Of a DNA stretch of 64,000 bases, positions 1 to 12,845 are shown piece by piece. The stretch's first letter is position 1, and the number at the start of each line of letters is the position of its first letter. Under the pieces are notes generated by a model that searched no databases, had not been told where the DNA came from, and saw nothing but the letters and a program-made list of their open reading frames with translations. The stretch comes from Cycas panzhihuaensis (lineage: Eukaryota; Cycadophyta). A program made the translations under genes and the position numbers. The DNA lies in NCBI GenBank assembly GCA_023213395.1, contig CM041465.1, forward strand, positions 138,453,741-138,517,740. The letters are read 5' to 3'.

Positions 1-800
1 AGAATTCTAAAAATGGTTGTTTTTTTAAGTATGGCCTTTCACATACATGTAATGATAACTTATTAGTCCTAAAATCCTCCAAGTTTAGTGAGATTCTTAA
101 CCATAAGTCACCCAATTATAGCCATGATTTTTACAAGTTCAACCTAAGTCCTTTTTCTAAGATGATATGCCTTAAATGTCTAATGTCATGTTTTATAAAA
201 CTATAGTTAGATTCCTTATTAATTGTCTCCAAATGCTTCTTCGAATCCTTGTTATGGTTTAGATTGTTGTTAAAGAACATTTATATTAATTTCCTCAAGA
301 AATAAAACATTACCTCATTTATTATTGCTTATATTGTTATCATAGAATTTATTCATCTAAAGGACATTATGTTGAATTTAGAATCACCTTTGTGTAGCTA
401 AAAGGCCATCTTTAATACATCTTCCCACAAATTTAATATGTAATAATATAACAATCAAATATTAATTTTTGAGAACTATTAATCTCCAAGTAACCCATTT
501 AGTAACTCATTAATTCAAGAAATAAGATATCATTTTTTTATAGTAGACTTATTCAAAGCCTTATAATTTACACATTTGAAATGATCCATCCTTTTTCTAT
601 AAAAGAATAATTGGTTTTGCAAATAGATTTTTACTTAAAATCTTTATGCCTAATTCTAATAATTAATGAAACAACTTCTCAATATTATTTTTGTAATGGT
701 GTGACCCATAGGGTGAAACCAACTTCCCTATAGGACTTAATTATATCTAAGATTATTCTTACTTTTATCTCAATGATATGTTCCATCAAGAGATGACTTA
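1..800 (-). pseudogene. Ty3/gypsy reverse transcriptase fragment, decayed
   Basis: Read on the minus strand, this is a broken gypsy RT that runs off the left edge of the window. In order I can see a fingers segment with a KKDGS motif (about 585-600), a region matching the usual 'CVDYRALNKVTIKN' block in degraded form, a motif corresponding to 'FLGHVVS..GI' (about 130-160), and a 'KNLTKL.GF' thumb motif (about 85-110) that normally reads 'KNVTELRGFLG'. The catalytic YxDD box seems replaced by an FNNN-like sequence, so the enzyme is dead. Many stops and frameshifts are present. Its orientation is opposite to the gypsy protease remnant at 2700-4610, so it is probably a separate element. The gypsy family call is fairly safe. 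The lineage is not resolved. Confidence 0.7.
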
Positions 801-2690
801 ATCTTGAACTCCTACAATTTCATAATATACTTATCCAATACATCTTTTATATGCTTCTCTTTTAGTTCAAATGATTATTCTTGAGTGTTTCATGGGATAC
901 ACTGGTATCCATAAGGGCTTAATACAAATAAGCTACTTTTGGCACAATTCATGTTTGGGCTCATCACTTATTTAGAATAAGTACTAACCTAGCCCCACTT
1001 ATTCCCTAATCCCAACAGTAAGCAACCTCTTAGTAGGAGGTTGTATCATAAGCAATTACCACATGTTTGACAATGCTTACCCACTCCCTACCAATAATAG
1101 CCCTATTCATGGTCGCTACTTTGATGGTAGGTTGTTAATCCATCTAACCACCTCATCAATTTATTTTATTTGTCTCACTAATAAGTGGGCTTAATACATC
1201 TATCCTATAGTTAATGGCCACATGGTTAAACCATTTTATTCCATCAATTCCATCACATCCCATGCCTTCCATTTTACTTAGGACAATAAGATCTTAGAAA
1301 ATGGCTTGTCCTCCTCCATGCCTTGTGTGATCAACTCGACTAACACCTCAACCTACCTAATTAGCTTATGTTCCACCTAGGTATGTCACATAGTAGTGGA
1401 AGCAAGGTGGACTTCACTCCCAACTTGCATTTAGTATTGATCCCTTCCACCTATATGGAGTTGCCCTCTAATTGGAGACCTATATAGGCAAAATCCTATT
1501 TCACATCCATTTTTATATCCCACTCCACCTTATCAAGTTATATTTACTAGTGCTCTAACTTATTCATTAGCTTATTAAGTGTATTGAGCTATTGGACCCC
1601 AACCAGCTCTAGCTTATCAAATCCTACCTAGACCCACACTACATGTGTTTAAACATATTCCTAAGTGTAATATCTTATCAGGTTAAGGGTAACTCCCAGC
1701 CTATTCCACCATGCTAGACCTACTAATAGGGGTAAATCCCTTATGGTATGGTCCAAACCCAATAACCATATAGGCCTTAACCCATTCTCTCATCTATCAA
1801 TCCTTTAGCTCAACTTGGGATATGCCCTTTCTTGATTATCACATGAGTCCTCTTTCTTTAGAGGGACTTTGAACCAACCTACTACCCCACCCACCAAAGT
1901 TCCCAAATTCAAGGGTACTTCATCTTAAGACCTAAGAGACCATATCAAGGTATTTGCCATAGCATACATTAGCTATTGGCCTTATGACCATATTCTAATA
2001 AAGTTGTTCCCTAGGTCCCTTTAGGGTGATACCGTAAAATGGTTTTATCATTTGCTTGCTCCCTTAATCTATTACTTTCAACAGTTGGTAGATATCTTTG
2101 TTAACTATTTTGATGCATCATGTCCTTTTAAGTGTGAGGCTAAAGCCCTACTCTCCCTCAAATAAGGTCAAGATGAGCTTAACCATGATTTTATTCATCA
2201 TTTTCATGACTTGCTATATTTGTCTCGCCATGTTACCTAAAGACCTTAAAAGATGTATCTTTATAAACACCCTTTACCCCAAAGAGCATATGAAAGTTCT
2301 CAAAATATGTACAACTACATTTGAATTTCCCATTACAAAATGTCTTATCTTAGAATCCATCGAGGTCTAGGTAGGTCTAAAGAAATTAAATAAATTAACA
2401 CTACACCATAACACATCGCCATTACTATGGGGATCCTCGATCTCAGCCACAAACCTTGAGGCCTCCTATCAGCGCTCTTGATAGGACTATAAATTCTCTT
2501 ACCTTAGTAGTTAGCTCACTTAAGTGAGTTTTGAGGGATGTTAAATTACAACTAGCACAAAACCAAAATGAACATCATGTCCCCTCATAAGAGACTCAAC
2601 AGGTTGATCAAGTAATATAGACTCATCCTTAAAGGTAATAAACCTACCCCTTCTTTAGAAAAGAAATATTAAACCCCATATAAGAAAAGG
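801..2690. other. No recognisable gene; old AT-rich DNA
   Basis: I see no convincing coding frame or RNA gene here. A 90-codon open stretch at 2098-2370 begins with TTG, has no recognisable motif and is probably chance. The segment lies between two decayed gypsy fragments in opposite orientation and may be their non-coding leader or spacer. Confidence 0.4.
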
Positions 2691-2699
2691 TGGTATTCA

Positions 2700-4610
2700 A
2701 TATATCACCATGGCACCCATGGTGATACCCATTATTAGACCCAACATCCTGAGTTGGCACTACCAAGGGATCCTCTAGCAGAATCTACATCTAAACCTAA
2801 CCTTGATTAATTAGTCCATAAGGAACCTTTCCTTGACCATGAGGCCCAAAATCCATAAGGTTAGCCACAAGCCCAATGAGGAAGGGGAAGACCCTAACCT
2901 TAAAAATGGTTGCCACCTAAATCTCCTTAGAACCAACCTGAGAAGAATATCCAAGAACCTAAAACCTCTTAATTCATAGACTAAGAATCCATTGAAGAAG
3001 CCTAATGCTACAACACCAAGGGTAAGAGAGTAACCCAAATGCTTGAGACCACTGAAGTATTTACCACAACCCAAGCTCAGGTTGCTAAAGAAGCCAAAGG
3101 AGCTTCCTCTTTACAATAACTTCTTAAACCTCAAACTACTGAGATCCCTCTTCTTCTAAAGATTGTTTATGTTTGTTAGGATATTATGACTTAAAGAGGG
3201 CCCTTCCCTAACCCATAAGCAAAGGGAAGGTATTCTCGATCATTAAGGAGCTTCAAACTATTTTTGTGGGAATGTTTATGATGGATGTCCTTTAGAGCTA
3301 CTCTAACCAATGAAATGTACTTTTGGAAGTCTTGGAGTATAAGGAAGCACCCATCCATACCATCCCTCTCAAATTCATAGGCCAACCCATCATCACTTTC
3401 AACTGAGAAGACCCACCTCCTCAAAATAAAAGGGAATACCATTGGTAGTCTCTCTTTACCATCACCATTGAAACACTTGAGTTTTCACTAAAGAGGACTA
3501 TGGTCAACAACAGGTCCTTAATTAATACCATGCCTACATGAATGCTTAAGGAATTGGGCATTAAGGCCCTCAAACCTATCATTTGGAAATGTTTAGGGTA
3601 TGATAGGAATGAAAAGACCCCATTAGGGAGGGTTAAGATTTCCCTCACCCTAGAAGACAAAATAATTCTCACTGAGATAATGGTCATAGATATGAGCATT
3701 GACTATAACCTTCTCTTGGGGCACCCTTTTCTGGACCATATAAGGGTAGTTTTCTCTACCTTGTAAGGCCAACTAAATCTTTCCTATAATGGTTGAATGT
3801 ACACTATGGAATATTAGGCTTCCCCTCCTAGTTCCACCTAGTTGACCATTCGAGCAATTTGTTATGATAAGGCTAAAGACACTTATAAGTATGACCCATG
3901 GCTTGAGTCCCTTTTTCATGACCCAAGCCCCTAATTTGGCTCAAATTCTCCTCCTTTAAGACCTCACATGGTCTGCTTTGCCCTAACTATTATGGGTAGT
4001 TATGGATACCTTGTTATTCTTAGTTACCTTGAATCTGACCTAGAAGATGGGGGGGCTCCCACATGTTAATTAGTCATGATTTCTCACACCCAAGGGGTCA
4101 CATCCTATGGGGATATTCCCCCTCTATTTGGTCCCTTAGTATGACCCCTTCCTCTATAAGAGCCCCAACTAGATCCCATGGAAAATCCTAAGACCGTCTC
4201 ATTGCCTCCCAAGACTCATAGAGTCTCTTATTTCTAGTGGGCTTAGCTTGCATGACATACACAATGACTTATCTTTACTTGCCATCACAACTTTTGTGAA
4301 GAGATTATTAAGCCACCATGTGTAGCTCCACCTTCACCTCAACCCCACCCATAATCCACTAACCCTATAAAAGCCTCATGAGTCACCACTTATCTAGATG
4401 ATATGTTTAGAGTTTTTAAAGCCCAAATCACCCAACTTTTTGACCTCCAAGTTGTAGCTAGAAGTTCTAAGTTTCACTAAGCATCCCTTGGTTCCCAAGC
4501 CCATCGAGTTATTCAAATCCTTGTATGGATTCAGAATAATATCCCTTCTAGGAGAGATGAAAGCCTCACCTCTCCCCCACGAATGATCTACATGATTTAT
4601 CATGTTGATG
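2700..4610 (+). pseudogene. Ty3/gypsy gag-protease remnant (Tat-like), decayed
   Basis: The clearest part is 3542-3766, which reads like the second half of a plant gypsy aspartic protease. It has a 'MLKELGI' segment, then 'YNLLLGHPFLDHI' followed by 'VFSTL' (about 3699-3763), matching the family pattern 'YNxLLGRPWLHxxxAVPSTL'. Upstream, 3340-3540 matches in broken form the linker 'EDLPP.G..HN.AL.I', and the catalytic DxGS region has become 'VNNRSL', so the protease is inactive. Frames switch and stops are common. After 3830 the frame continues as proline-rich spacer typical of the protease-RT gap, and no RT follows before the copia insertion at 4682. Assignment to the Tat/Ogre side of gypsy is an inference from the protease motif style. 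Confidence 0.6.
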
Positions 4611-4611
4611 C

Positions 4612-4680
4612 TCTGAAAAGAGTCTAAACTACTCTCGCTCTAAAATGAGTTTAAACTACCTACATTCCAAGATAAGATTA
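4612..4680 (+). repeat. Isolated copy of the 57-bp tandem unit found at 16370-17045
   Basis: About 1.2 units match the consensus of the array at 16370-17045, with shared words such as 'gagtttaaact' and 'ctaaaatgag'. It abuts the copia LTR at 4682, which may have truncated a longer array. It links the gypsy protease remnant on its left with the RNase H/array remnant about 11 kb to the right. Confidence 0.5.
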
Positions 4681-4681
4681 A

Positions 4682-4981
4682 TGTTAGAAACCATAGACAA
4701 ACATATCGTTTACGTATATAATAAGCATAGAATGAATAAGCATATAAAGCAAAATTAATGTGGGAAACCATTAAGTAAAAACCCTCCAAAATATTATTGA
4801 TTATATTAATATAAAAGTGTAATGTACAATGGACTTCAAATCCCTTTAAATAGATTGATAAGTACCTTATGTATTACATATGTTGACTCATATGATAATA
4901 AATTACATCACATTATAATATTTGTATATATACACCACATAAACATTAGTTAGGCTAAGTTGTTAAGATACCACTCTAACA
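4682..4981 (-). repeat. 3' LTR of copia C
   Basis: This 300-bp block starts TGTTAG and ends CTAACA, a 6-bp inverted terminal repeat typical of LTRs. On the minus strand it directly follows a purine-rich tract. No second copy was found in the window. Confidence 0.7.
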
Positions 4982-4994
4982 TCTCCCTTTAAAA
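4982..4994 (-). promoter_or_regulatory. Polypurine tract of copia C
   Basis: On the minus strand the sequence TTTTAAAGGGAGA immediately precedes the LTR start TGTTAGAG. This is where plus-strand DNA synthesis would be primed. Confidence 0.65.
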
Positions 4995-5059
4995 TAAATA
5001 TGGTGTTTTGAAGTCTTCTTAGGGGTTAGACTATGCCTTGCCTTTATCCTTATTGATAT

Positions 5060-8000
5060 ATCCCCCCTCAAGGATAACTTCACTAAGTCCTAAATTTGCA
5101 CAAATCATGATGAAGTGGTCTTTAGTAAGAGCTTTGGTGAATATGTCCACAAGTTATTTTTCACTTGGATAAAATTCAACCTACAACTTCTCTAATCTGA
5201 TATGCTTATAGATGTAATGGTGTTAGATCTTGATCTACTTTATATATGCGTGAAATTTTGGATTCTTCAAAAGTTAAATAACACTCTGATTATCAATATG
5301 GATAACATGTGTACTAGAAGATGTTTTAAGAGTCTCTAAAAGTCGTTGTAACCATAAAGCTTCCTTAGCACCTACACTTAGTCCTTGGTATTCAACCTCT
5401 ATAGAAGACAATGCAACAATGGTTTACTTTTTGGATTGCCTAATACAAACCTATTTCCAATATCAAAAAGAATTTTACAGTTGATTTCCTATCTTCTACA
5501 TCTCCACCCCAATTAGCATCAGTATACCCATGCAAGTTCACCTCTTTACCGCGAAGGTATTCACGGCTAAGATTAAGTATTCCCTTAACATACTTCAAAA
5601 TCCTCTTTACAACAACTAATGAGATTCTTAAGGGCTCTGCATATAAGAGATATTAATGCAATAGCATAAGTAATATCAGGCCTAGTATAAGTTAAGTAAA
5701 TTAAACTCCCTACTAATTGTTGATATAAAGTCCCATTTATAGCTAGCTTGCTCATATCCTTCAAAAGCTTTATGCCCTTTACACATGATGTCTTCACTGG
5801 TTTGCAATCCTTCATCCCCAATATCTCAAGCAAGTTTTTAGCATACCTCTATTGTAACATTATAATGTGATCATCCATTTACCTAACCTTAATACCCAAG
5901 AAATAATAAAGTTGCCTAAGATATGTCATATCAAAAGTATATCTTACATAGGACTTTATAGTTATAATAGTCTTATTACAATTACCTATAATAATAAGCT
6001 CGTCAATATACAATACAACAACAACTATTATAATTCCATTCCTTCAAATATAAAGACTTAGCTCTAATTTTATTGTCCCAAAACCATCCTCCTTCAAACT
6101 AGCATATATCTGATCTTACCAAACATGAGGTGTTTGTTTTATGCCCTAAAGAGATTTCTTAAAATGACATATTAAATGCTCATGTTATTCCTTCATGAAA
6201 CCAAGAGGTTAAGCTATATAGATCTCCTCTTTCAAGTCTCTATTAAGGAATGTTGACTTCACATCTATTTGGTATAGCTTCTAGCCAAATGTTATTGTTA
6301 AAGTAAGGATCAATCAAACCGTTGACATCTTAGAGACTAGTATAAATGTCTCTTCATAATTGATTCCTTCTTTCTATTTGAAACCTTATACAATAAGTTT
6401 AGCCTTATACTCATCTACCTCTCCATTGGAGTAAAACTTTGTCTTATAGACCCACTTGCAACTGACCAGGTTCTTGGATGGAGGTAAGGGAACTAAATCC
6501 CATATATCATTCTTCATGATCAAACTATACTTCTTTTCCATTGTAGCTCTCTATCATGGATCTTCTTTCACTTCTTTATATAAAATAGAATCATCGAAAT
6601 CATTGGTGTCCACCACTAAAATCTAACAAGCACATTGACTTCTTATTCTTTAACCATCTTCAAGATCTTCTATTATCACACTAGATTGTTTAATAGTCCT
6701 CTTAGCCCATAATAGAACACATAATATTGTACATGTCTCCTCTTACAATAACTCCTTATTATTACTAAGATTTAGTCTTTCTTTTATTTTTTGACATAAT
6801 GCTAGGCTCATGAACCTCTACACTTATTGAAACATAACTTGGAAATGGAAAATGTAGAGGATAAAATCTATCTTTAGATGGCCTCTTAACATGGTACACC
6901 ATTAACTCATCAAACATAACATCTTGACTAACCAAAAGCTTCTTTCCTTGTGGATCCCAAAGTTTGTAAGCCTTATTGTCTTGTGAGTACATTATAAAAA
7001 TATACTTCAAACTCTTATGATCTAACTTCTTTTGATATGTGCTTGAGATGTATGTATACACAATGGACCCAAATACCTTAAAATAATTAATAGAAGGTTT
7101 TTAACTGGACTAACACTCTTTGGAAGTAATGTCATAAACAAATTTCATAGGTACCTTATTCAGAATATAAATAATTATCACAATATCTTTTACCCAAAAC
7201 ATTGGTATTAGATTCTTTGCATGTATCATACCCCTTGCCATCTCTATTATAGTATGATTCTTCCTCTCTGCAACACCATTTTACTGTGGGGTATATGGAA
7301 TGGTTAAATCCTATTTGATACCATGATCAAGGTAAAATTTATTAAAAACATTATTGTCATACTCCTTTCCATTATCACTCCTCAAAATCTTTATTTTCTT
7401 ATCAGACTCATTCTCAACATTAACTTTCCATTCACAAAAATGATCAAATATATCTGACTTATTTAAAAAAAAAATACCCAGGCTTTCTTATTATAATTAT
7501 CTATAAACATATGGACAAATTGAGCATCAGATATAGGAGGATTTGATAGTGGATCCATTAAGTCAATATGTATAAGTTCTAACTTCTCCTTTGCTCTCTA
7601 AGAACAATCCCTAGCAAATGGATAAAGATGGTACCTTCTATACATACATCCTTTATAAATGCCTTCTAAATATAGAACTTGTGATAATCTTACCATCATC
7701 TTCAACCTATTTATAAGGTTGATGCTCCTATAGTTAAGATATCCCAAACGCTCATACCATAACTTACTTATATCATCAACACTAGTAACAAAAACATAAA
7801 GATCCTTTTGAGCTCTAAATTTGTCAAACACCCAAAAGTTATCTTACACTCTCCCAGTGGCAACAATAGAGAAGTTCTTCTTAGGATCCTTAACTATGCA
7901 TCTATTACTGTAAAACTTAATTTTCATACATTATTTATAATTTTTCCAAGTAGAAATAAGACTGAGTTTCATCTTTGGCACATAATAAACTCCATTGAAC

Positions 8001-9020
8001 TTACCTCTTATAAGTGAAATGGAACTAACACCTTTTATAGGTAATACATAAGCATATCCAAGAATCATATTAGTATCACTTGAACCTACATCAATGGCAT
8101 CAAAATTTTACTTCTAATAGGTGATGCATTTCTGTACACTAGAATCTAAGATCCAATAGTCTTTCTGATTTGACTTAGCTGATAATGTTGATACCCTAAC
8201 ATAATGTGCTACTACACGTTTCCCTTTATCATCTTGGTTAGCCTTACTTTTATTCTACTCCTTAAACTAATAATTCTTTTCTTTGTGGCCCTCTTTCTTA
8301 TAGTAATTGCACTTACCTATAAACTTTTTCTTTTAACTAGATGTCTCCTATTTATTATGTGGATCAACCCTCCTGAATAACGCCTTTTTTATTATGTCTT
8401 CATGATTAAACCCTGATTTGAATTAGAACCAACAAGTATTCTATGATACTTCAACTTGTCATCCTCTACTAGAATCAGGTTTTTTAGTGACTCAAATGAT
8501 TCACCCTCCATAACTTCATCCCTAGCATAGATAGTTTGTAAGGTTCTAAATATAAGTGGCAACTTAGACATAATGATAAAAAAGAGTAGTGCATGAGTTT
8601 AACCTTAATTCATCCAACCTATTCCTCAAATCAATGAACATATTCAGGTATACACTTTTGTTATTCTTATCCTCTACTTTTGAATTTAATAATTCCATCA
8701 TAAGAGCAACATGATGGTTAGTTTTTTTCTTCTCAAACATCTCACATAACTTAGCTCAAATATTGTGTGGAGTTTCAAGGTTGTGGACTAAAGCTCTCTA
8801 GTCTAGAGCCAAAGACAACTTAAGCAATCTTATAGCCATGAACTATTTTTCCTCAATATGTATCCATTCTTTCTTATCCAAGGGAATGGCTAATGCTTTA
8901 GATTTGCTAATATCCCAAAGTTAGTTAACCATGAGGACCAGTTCCATATTTGACTTATACTCATTGAAGTTATTCCCATTGAAAGTAACTAGAGGAACCA
9001 ACTTCTCTATGATGTAAAAA
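5060..9020 (-). pseudogene. Copia C gag-pol polyprotein, decayed
   Basis: Domains in minus-strand order are as follows. Gag lies at 9020-8560. A zinc knuckle with its second Cys replaced by Tyr (C-N-Y-Y...GH) is near 8320-8270. A protease site near 8140 reads DSSVQ instead of DSGAS. The GAG-pre-integrase region is 7831-7598, with the 'LWYERLGYLN' motif. Integrase runs 7590-6765 and ends with the 'KLDHKSLKYIFIMYS' and 'VMFDE' motifs. RT covers 6500-5600, with 'KWVYKTKF' and 'DVKSTFLN'. The RT/RNase H connection 5833-5585 has 'LYQQLVGSLIYLTYTRPDI', and RNase H is 5430-5060. Open stretches are separated by stops, many at expected Gln or Trp codons. The element is non-functional. Confidence 0.8.
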
Positions 9021-9060
9021 TGATAAATATAAGGATCCTAAACCAACCTTTAATAGGTTA

Positions 9061-11048
9061 TATTTCCCCAAAAATAGTTCATTTAACAACCTAAAATATG
9101 AAGGCTTCACCAAGACTGATAATCACTTACAAATAGGCTGATGGATTGCTCAATAAAAATACTATTATGAACTCTTTACAAATCTAATTTTAATAAACAA
9201 AACACCATTTATATTGTAATCCAAACTTCATCACCCTAAAATCAATTTAATATCAGATGTAATGATTAATAATAATAGTTGTCTACCTAGACCACTCATG
9301 CATACCTCAAAGATCATACATGTCTCATGTTAATAAAGTGAACTCATTAAAAACCAAAAATTATGCTTTATTGATATAAAAAAGATACACCCTTTATAAA
9401 CCAAAGAAACAATATTCAATGGAACGCCTTATGCATAAAAGAATAAATGTCTTATCAAACCATCTCACATAATAGATTGCCTCAAATAATCATTGGAAGA
9501 AGGCCTTATATCTAATATCACAAAAATACCTCAATATTACAAATGATCTCAGCTCACATAAGTGTCATGACTTTATGTAATAATAAATGTTATCTCTCAT
9601 TTAAATTCAAAGGCAATTTAAAAGATATCAAATAATATATATTTCAACTTAAAGTAAGGGCAAAATATTATAATGAAATACCTTTAAAATAAGCTTGAGA
9701 CAACATTGTAAATATTAACGACTCTACATGCAGTGACTGCAATCTATAATTTTCTTATACTTATGCCTTTGCGAGATGTCTGTAAGCTATGACTCCATAA
9801 TCATGCTACAACTTTTATTTTAAAATGTAATGTTGAACTGCAACTTGATAAATCACAGTAACTGTTGACTATCATCATCTCCACAACTTATAGTTGTGAC
9901 CTCATCCCGCGTAGCTCATCTATTGACGCCTCTACAAGCTATGGCTCCTCTAAACAACTACACCTATAATCTCAAAGTTGTGGCTAGGTGACAATGATGT
10001 CTCCATGCAATCACCATAATTATAAAATCAACCTTAATGACTAGAAGTTACTCCACATCTACTGCTATTCTATGATCACATAACAATGATAGGGTTTGGT
10101 ATCTCCTCCATTTGCAGGCACTTTATGACATGCTATATGATAGTGCTACTTCCCATGACAACAATATATCACTCAGAATAACGATAAGCTTAGATATGGA
10201 GGCATATATCAACAACATACATATATATATACATACACACACACACACACACACATATAGATAAAGTCTCTAACTTGGGAGGAGGACCAATAATAGGAAC
10301 TCTCATAACCCTCCCCGCGTTGTGAGGAATCACAAAGACATCTCCAAATAATGACAAGTGAAATACTTCTTGTCTCTTCTCCCAATGGGAGATGATATTT
10401 ATCAAGAAAGGCTAGTCCAATAAGTACTACCAAGAATTAATGATCCATAGTAGTCTATAATGTGCTAAGATGTCTTTGATCTAATCATTCATATTTTGAG
10501 CAAGTGTAAGCATGTCAGAACTTGAGTTCTCATGATTTTTCACCATAACAACCCACTAAAAAATAAATAATAATAAGTTAGGAAAAATATTACAAATATT
10601 TCATTAAGCTAAATAAGTTAAAAACATGCTAGATTCAACTAAAATTGGCTTTAAAAGTTTAATAGTTGTAGAAAAAAATGTTAAAAACAACCTATCTTAT
10701 AAAATTTCTTGTTTGTCCCAATATAGATAGGACGTACCATTAAAATTTCAATGGTACTACTAAATTTTAATTTTTATGATATCATAGCATTTCATTGCTT
10801 TATGATACTACTAAGTTCTTCATGGTATCCTAGACTTCAATGGTCTCATCTAACAAAGAAACCCGTAAAATAAAAAATAAAGAAAATGATAAAATTTCAT
10901 AATTAGACCAAAAATGGTCTACTCAAATTTATCGGGGTATCAAATTACCTCAGTTTGGTCAAATCACATTTAGTAAAAGTTTAAAAAATAGGGTAATGCC
11001 CTAAAATACTTAGAAACCTAAAAATTAAAATAACAGAAATATGGGGAA
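9061..11048. other. No recognisable gene; possible leader of copia C, with a microsatellite
   Basis: Low-complexity AT-rich DNA. The interval 9720-10080 repeats short phrases containing 'ctacaactt' and 'gttgtggc' without clear periodicity. It may be the 5' untranslated leader of copia C. The open stretches at 10190-10433 run through a microsatellite and are not credible genes. Confidence 0.4.
10217..10259. repeat. Compound (TA)n/(CA)n microsatellite
   Basis: An AT-alternating run is followed by about eleven CA units and then more AT. Confidence 0.9.
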
Positions 11049-11053
11049 GGTTA

Positions 11054-11273
11054 TGTTGGAATATTAATGCACATTTATTTTTATCCCACATGCAAGTGGG
11101 TCATACTCTCTCTATATTGACATGTATTATAAATACACAACATAGTGTATCATATATGTATATGTTGTTACGATGTTTTGTTAATATAATAGAGGTACCT
11201 TAAGGGTACCGTTTGATCCTGGAGGTATTTTGTTCTGTTTGTGAAGATTATTTGTGCATGTTGATATCTAACA
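11054..11273 (+). repeat. 5' LTR of E1
   Basis: 220 bp, TGTTGG...CTAACA. It contains a TATA box (11128-11135) and, near 11195-11212, an inverted GGTACC/GGTACC pair around a short spacer, which is also kept in the 3' LTR. Confidence 0.92.
11128..11135 (+). promoter_or_regulatory. TATA box of E1 LTR
   Basis: TATAAATA lies about 75 bp into the LTR and is preserved at 14097-14104 in the 3' LTR. It is the likely core promoter for the element's transcript. Confidence 0.6.
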
Positions 11274-11285
11274 TGGTATCAGAGC
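11274..11285 (+). promoter_or_regulatory. Primer binding site of E1 (tRNA-iMet type)
   Basis: TGGTATCAGAGC immediately follows the LTR end, an exact copy of the usual plant copia primer site. A second near-copy, AGTATCAGAGC, occurs at 11314-11324. Confidence 0.9.
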
Positions 11286-12845
11286 ACCTAGGTTGAGAGA
11301 GGTGTTTTTGTTCAGTATCAGAGCAGTGATTTGGGAGGTGCCATCAAAGGTTAAAAGCATATTAAAAAAAATAAACATTGAAATTTCTAAAAAGTAATGG
11401 CGAAATTGAGATGAAATGGCTCATTATGTAAAATTCAAGTGGTCACACTATAGATTTTAGGGTGAAAGTGTGAAAATTATAGTAGAATTAATTTCAGCCT
11501 ATTTTTTTTCCATCATCATATTTTTGGGACAGATCTACAACCTCAACTTCAAAGAGCCATAATTTTAGCTACAAGTATCTAAATGACCTCAATTTTTTTT
11601 TTTGATTCTGTATGTTTTTTAATTTACTTTCTAATGGAAGTGGTTTGAAATTCATTAGAGTTCAAAGTAAAAAGTTATTAGCATTTTATTAGAAGGTACT
11701 ATTATAATCCTTAAAACCCTAATTGTGAAATTCTTAAAAGGAGCATGATTTTTAATCTAGATATTAGAATTCAATTTCATCTAAATTGTTGAAATTATAT
11801 TTTAGAGCCCATCATTTCCATCGATATTTTATGTATTTTTAAGTTATATTCTTTTTTAGAAATAAGTTTTTTGGGAATTTAAGGGTTTCATATTAATATG
11901 GTGACATGAATGAGGCTATGGTAATGAGGTGATATAAGTGTTTTACACTCTTAATTGGCAACAAAGTAGTGACATTTGGCATTGGCATAGTGCTATCTTG
12001 CATGTGATTTACATAAGTTGGGTAATGTTGTAATATGAGGTGATTGTTTGAGTCTCTCTTGCGTATGTTGTGCATGGGAGAGTATTGTTGCAATGTGAGA
12101 TAACATTAAGTCATATTGATATGAATGTACTTGGCACTCTATTAGTGATTTAAGATATATGATAGTGATTTTTTAGTGGCAAATTAAGTGCCTTCTTACA
12201 TGTATTCGTATGAGAGAGCTATTGTGATGATGACATAGTATGGTGATTAAGCGACAGTGCATATGTTTGCATGAATGAGTTAGGTGGAATATGGTGATTT
12301 AGTGCTCATTGAAATATGATTTATGTAAAGGGACTTTATGGGCATGATAAGGCTAATATGAGGGCAAGAAAGATAGTGATATGAGGCGATGAGGTGCTTG
12401 TTGCATGTGAGGTTACATGACACGCTTGGACATTTGTTGGGCATGTTAAGGGTAAAATTAAGATTATTTTGATGATGTTTTTTCAATTGAATGAATGTAA
12501 AGAAGGATGAGTTTTTTAAAGTTACCTAAGTTGTAGGGAAATAAACTTTGTTGAGTGGTGTTGTGGCATGAGTTATGTTTTGGGCAATTAAGTGAAATGT
12601 GATGTGTCTTGGTAATTTAATGGTGATGTGAGGTATGCATGATTTCTATGAGATGTATGTGATATAAGCTTTGATTCTATGGTGAAGTAAGTGTTTCTTT
12701 GTATATGAGTATTTGGCAATATGTGAGATGTATAAGGTAATGATGTGATGATGAAGTTTGTAATATGAGAGACATGAGACATGAGAAAGTTTGTTAAGAT
12801 TGATGGGTGAATTTATTGATTGAAAAAGGGACGTAGTGTTAGAAA
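11286..12845 (+). other. E1 untranslated leader, C-poor in its second half
   Basis: No coding potential on the plus strand. From about 11890 to 12835 the plus strand is markedly poor in C and rich in words such as 'gtgat', 'atgagg' and 'gcatg'. This skew produces apparent open frames on the minus strand (11893-12852), which I judge to be composition artefacts. Confidence 0.5.

Larger units (their letters stand above)
4682..9060 (-). mobile_element. Ty1/copia element C, 3' LTR present, 5' LTR not found
   Basis: The minus-strand order is gag, protease, integrase, RT, RNase H, polypurine tract, 3' LTR, which is the copia order. The 3' LTR is 4682-4981. I searched by eye upstream of gag (9060-11000) for a second copy of the LTR and for a tRNA-iMet primer site and found neither, so the 5' end is lost or too diverged. 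The element sits directly against a fragment of the 57-bp repeat, suggesting insertion into gypsy-derived DNA. Confidence 0.75.

Noticed and set aside
2098-2370. 90-codon hydrophobic plus-strand ORF
   Set aside because: It starts with TTG, has no recognisable motif, and lies in decayed TE DNA. Similar lengths occur by chance in AT-rich sequence when alternative starts are allowed.
9130-9420. 5' LTR of copia C
   Set aside because: Some phrases (an AT-rich 'ttattgatat' context) recall the 3' LTR, but there is no run of matching sequence, no TG/CA boundary and no primer site.
11274-11285. tRNA-iMet gene
   Set aside because: Only the 12-base primer-binding complement is present here and at 31018, 32013, 48491 and 49244. 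No cloverleaf surrounds any of them.
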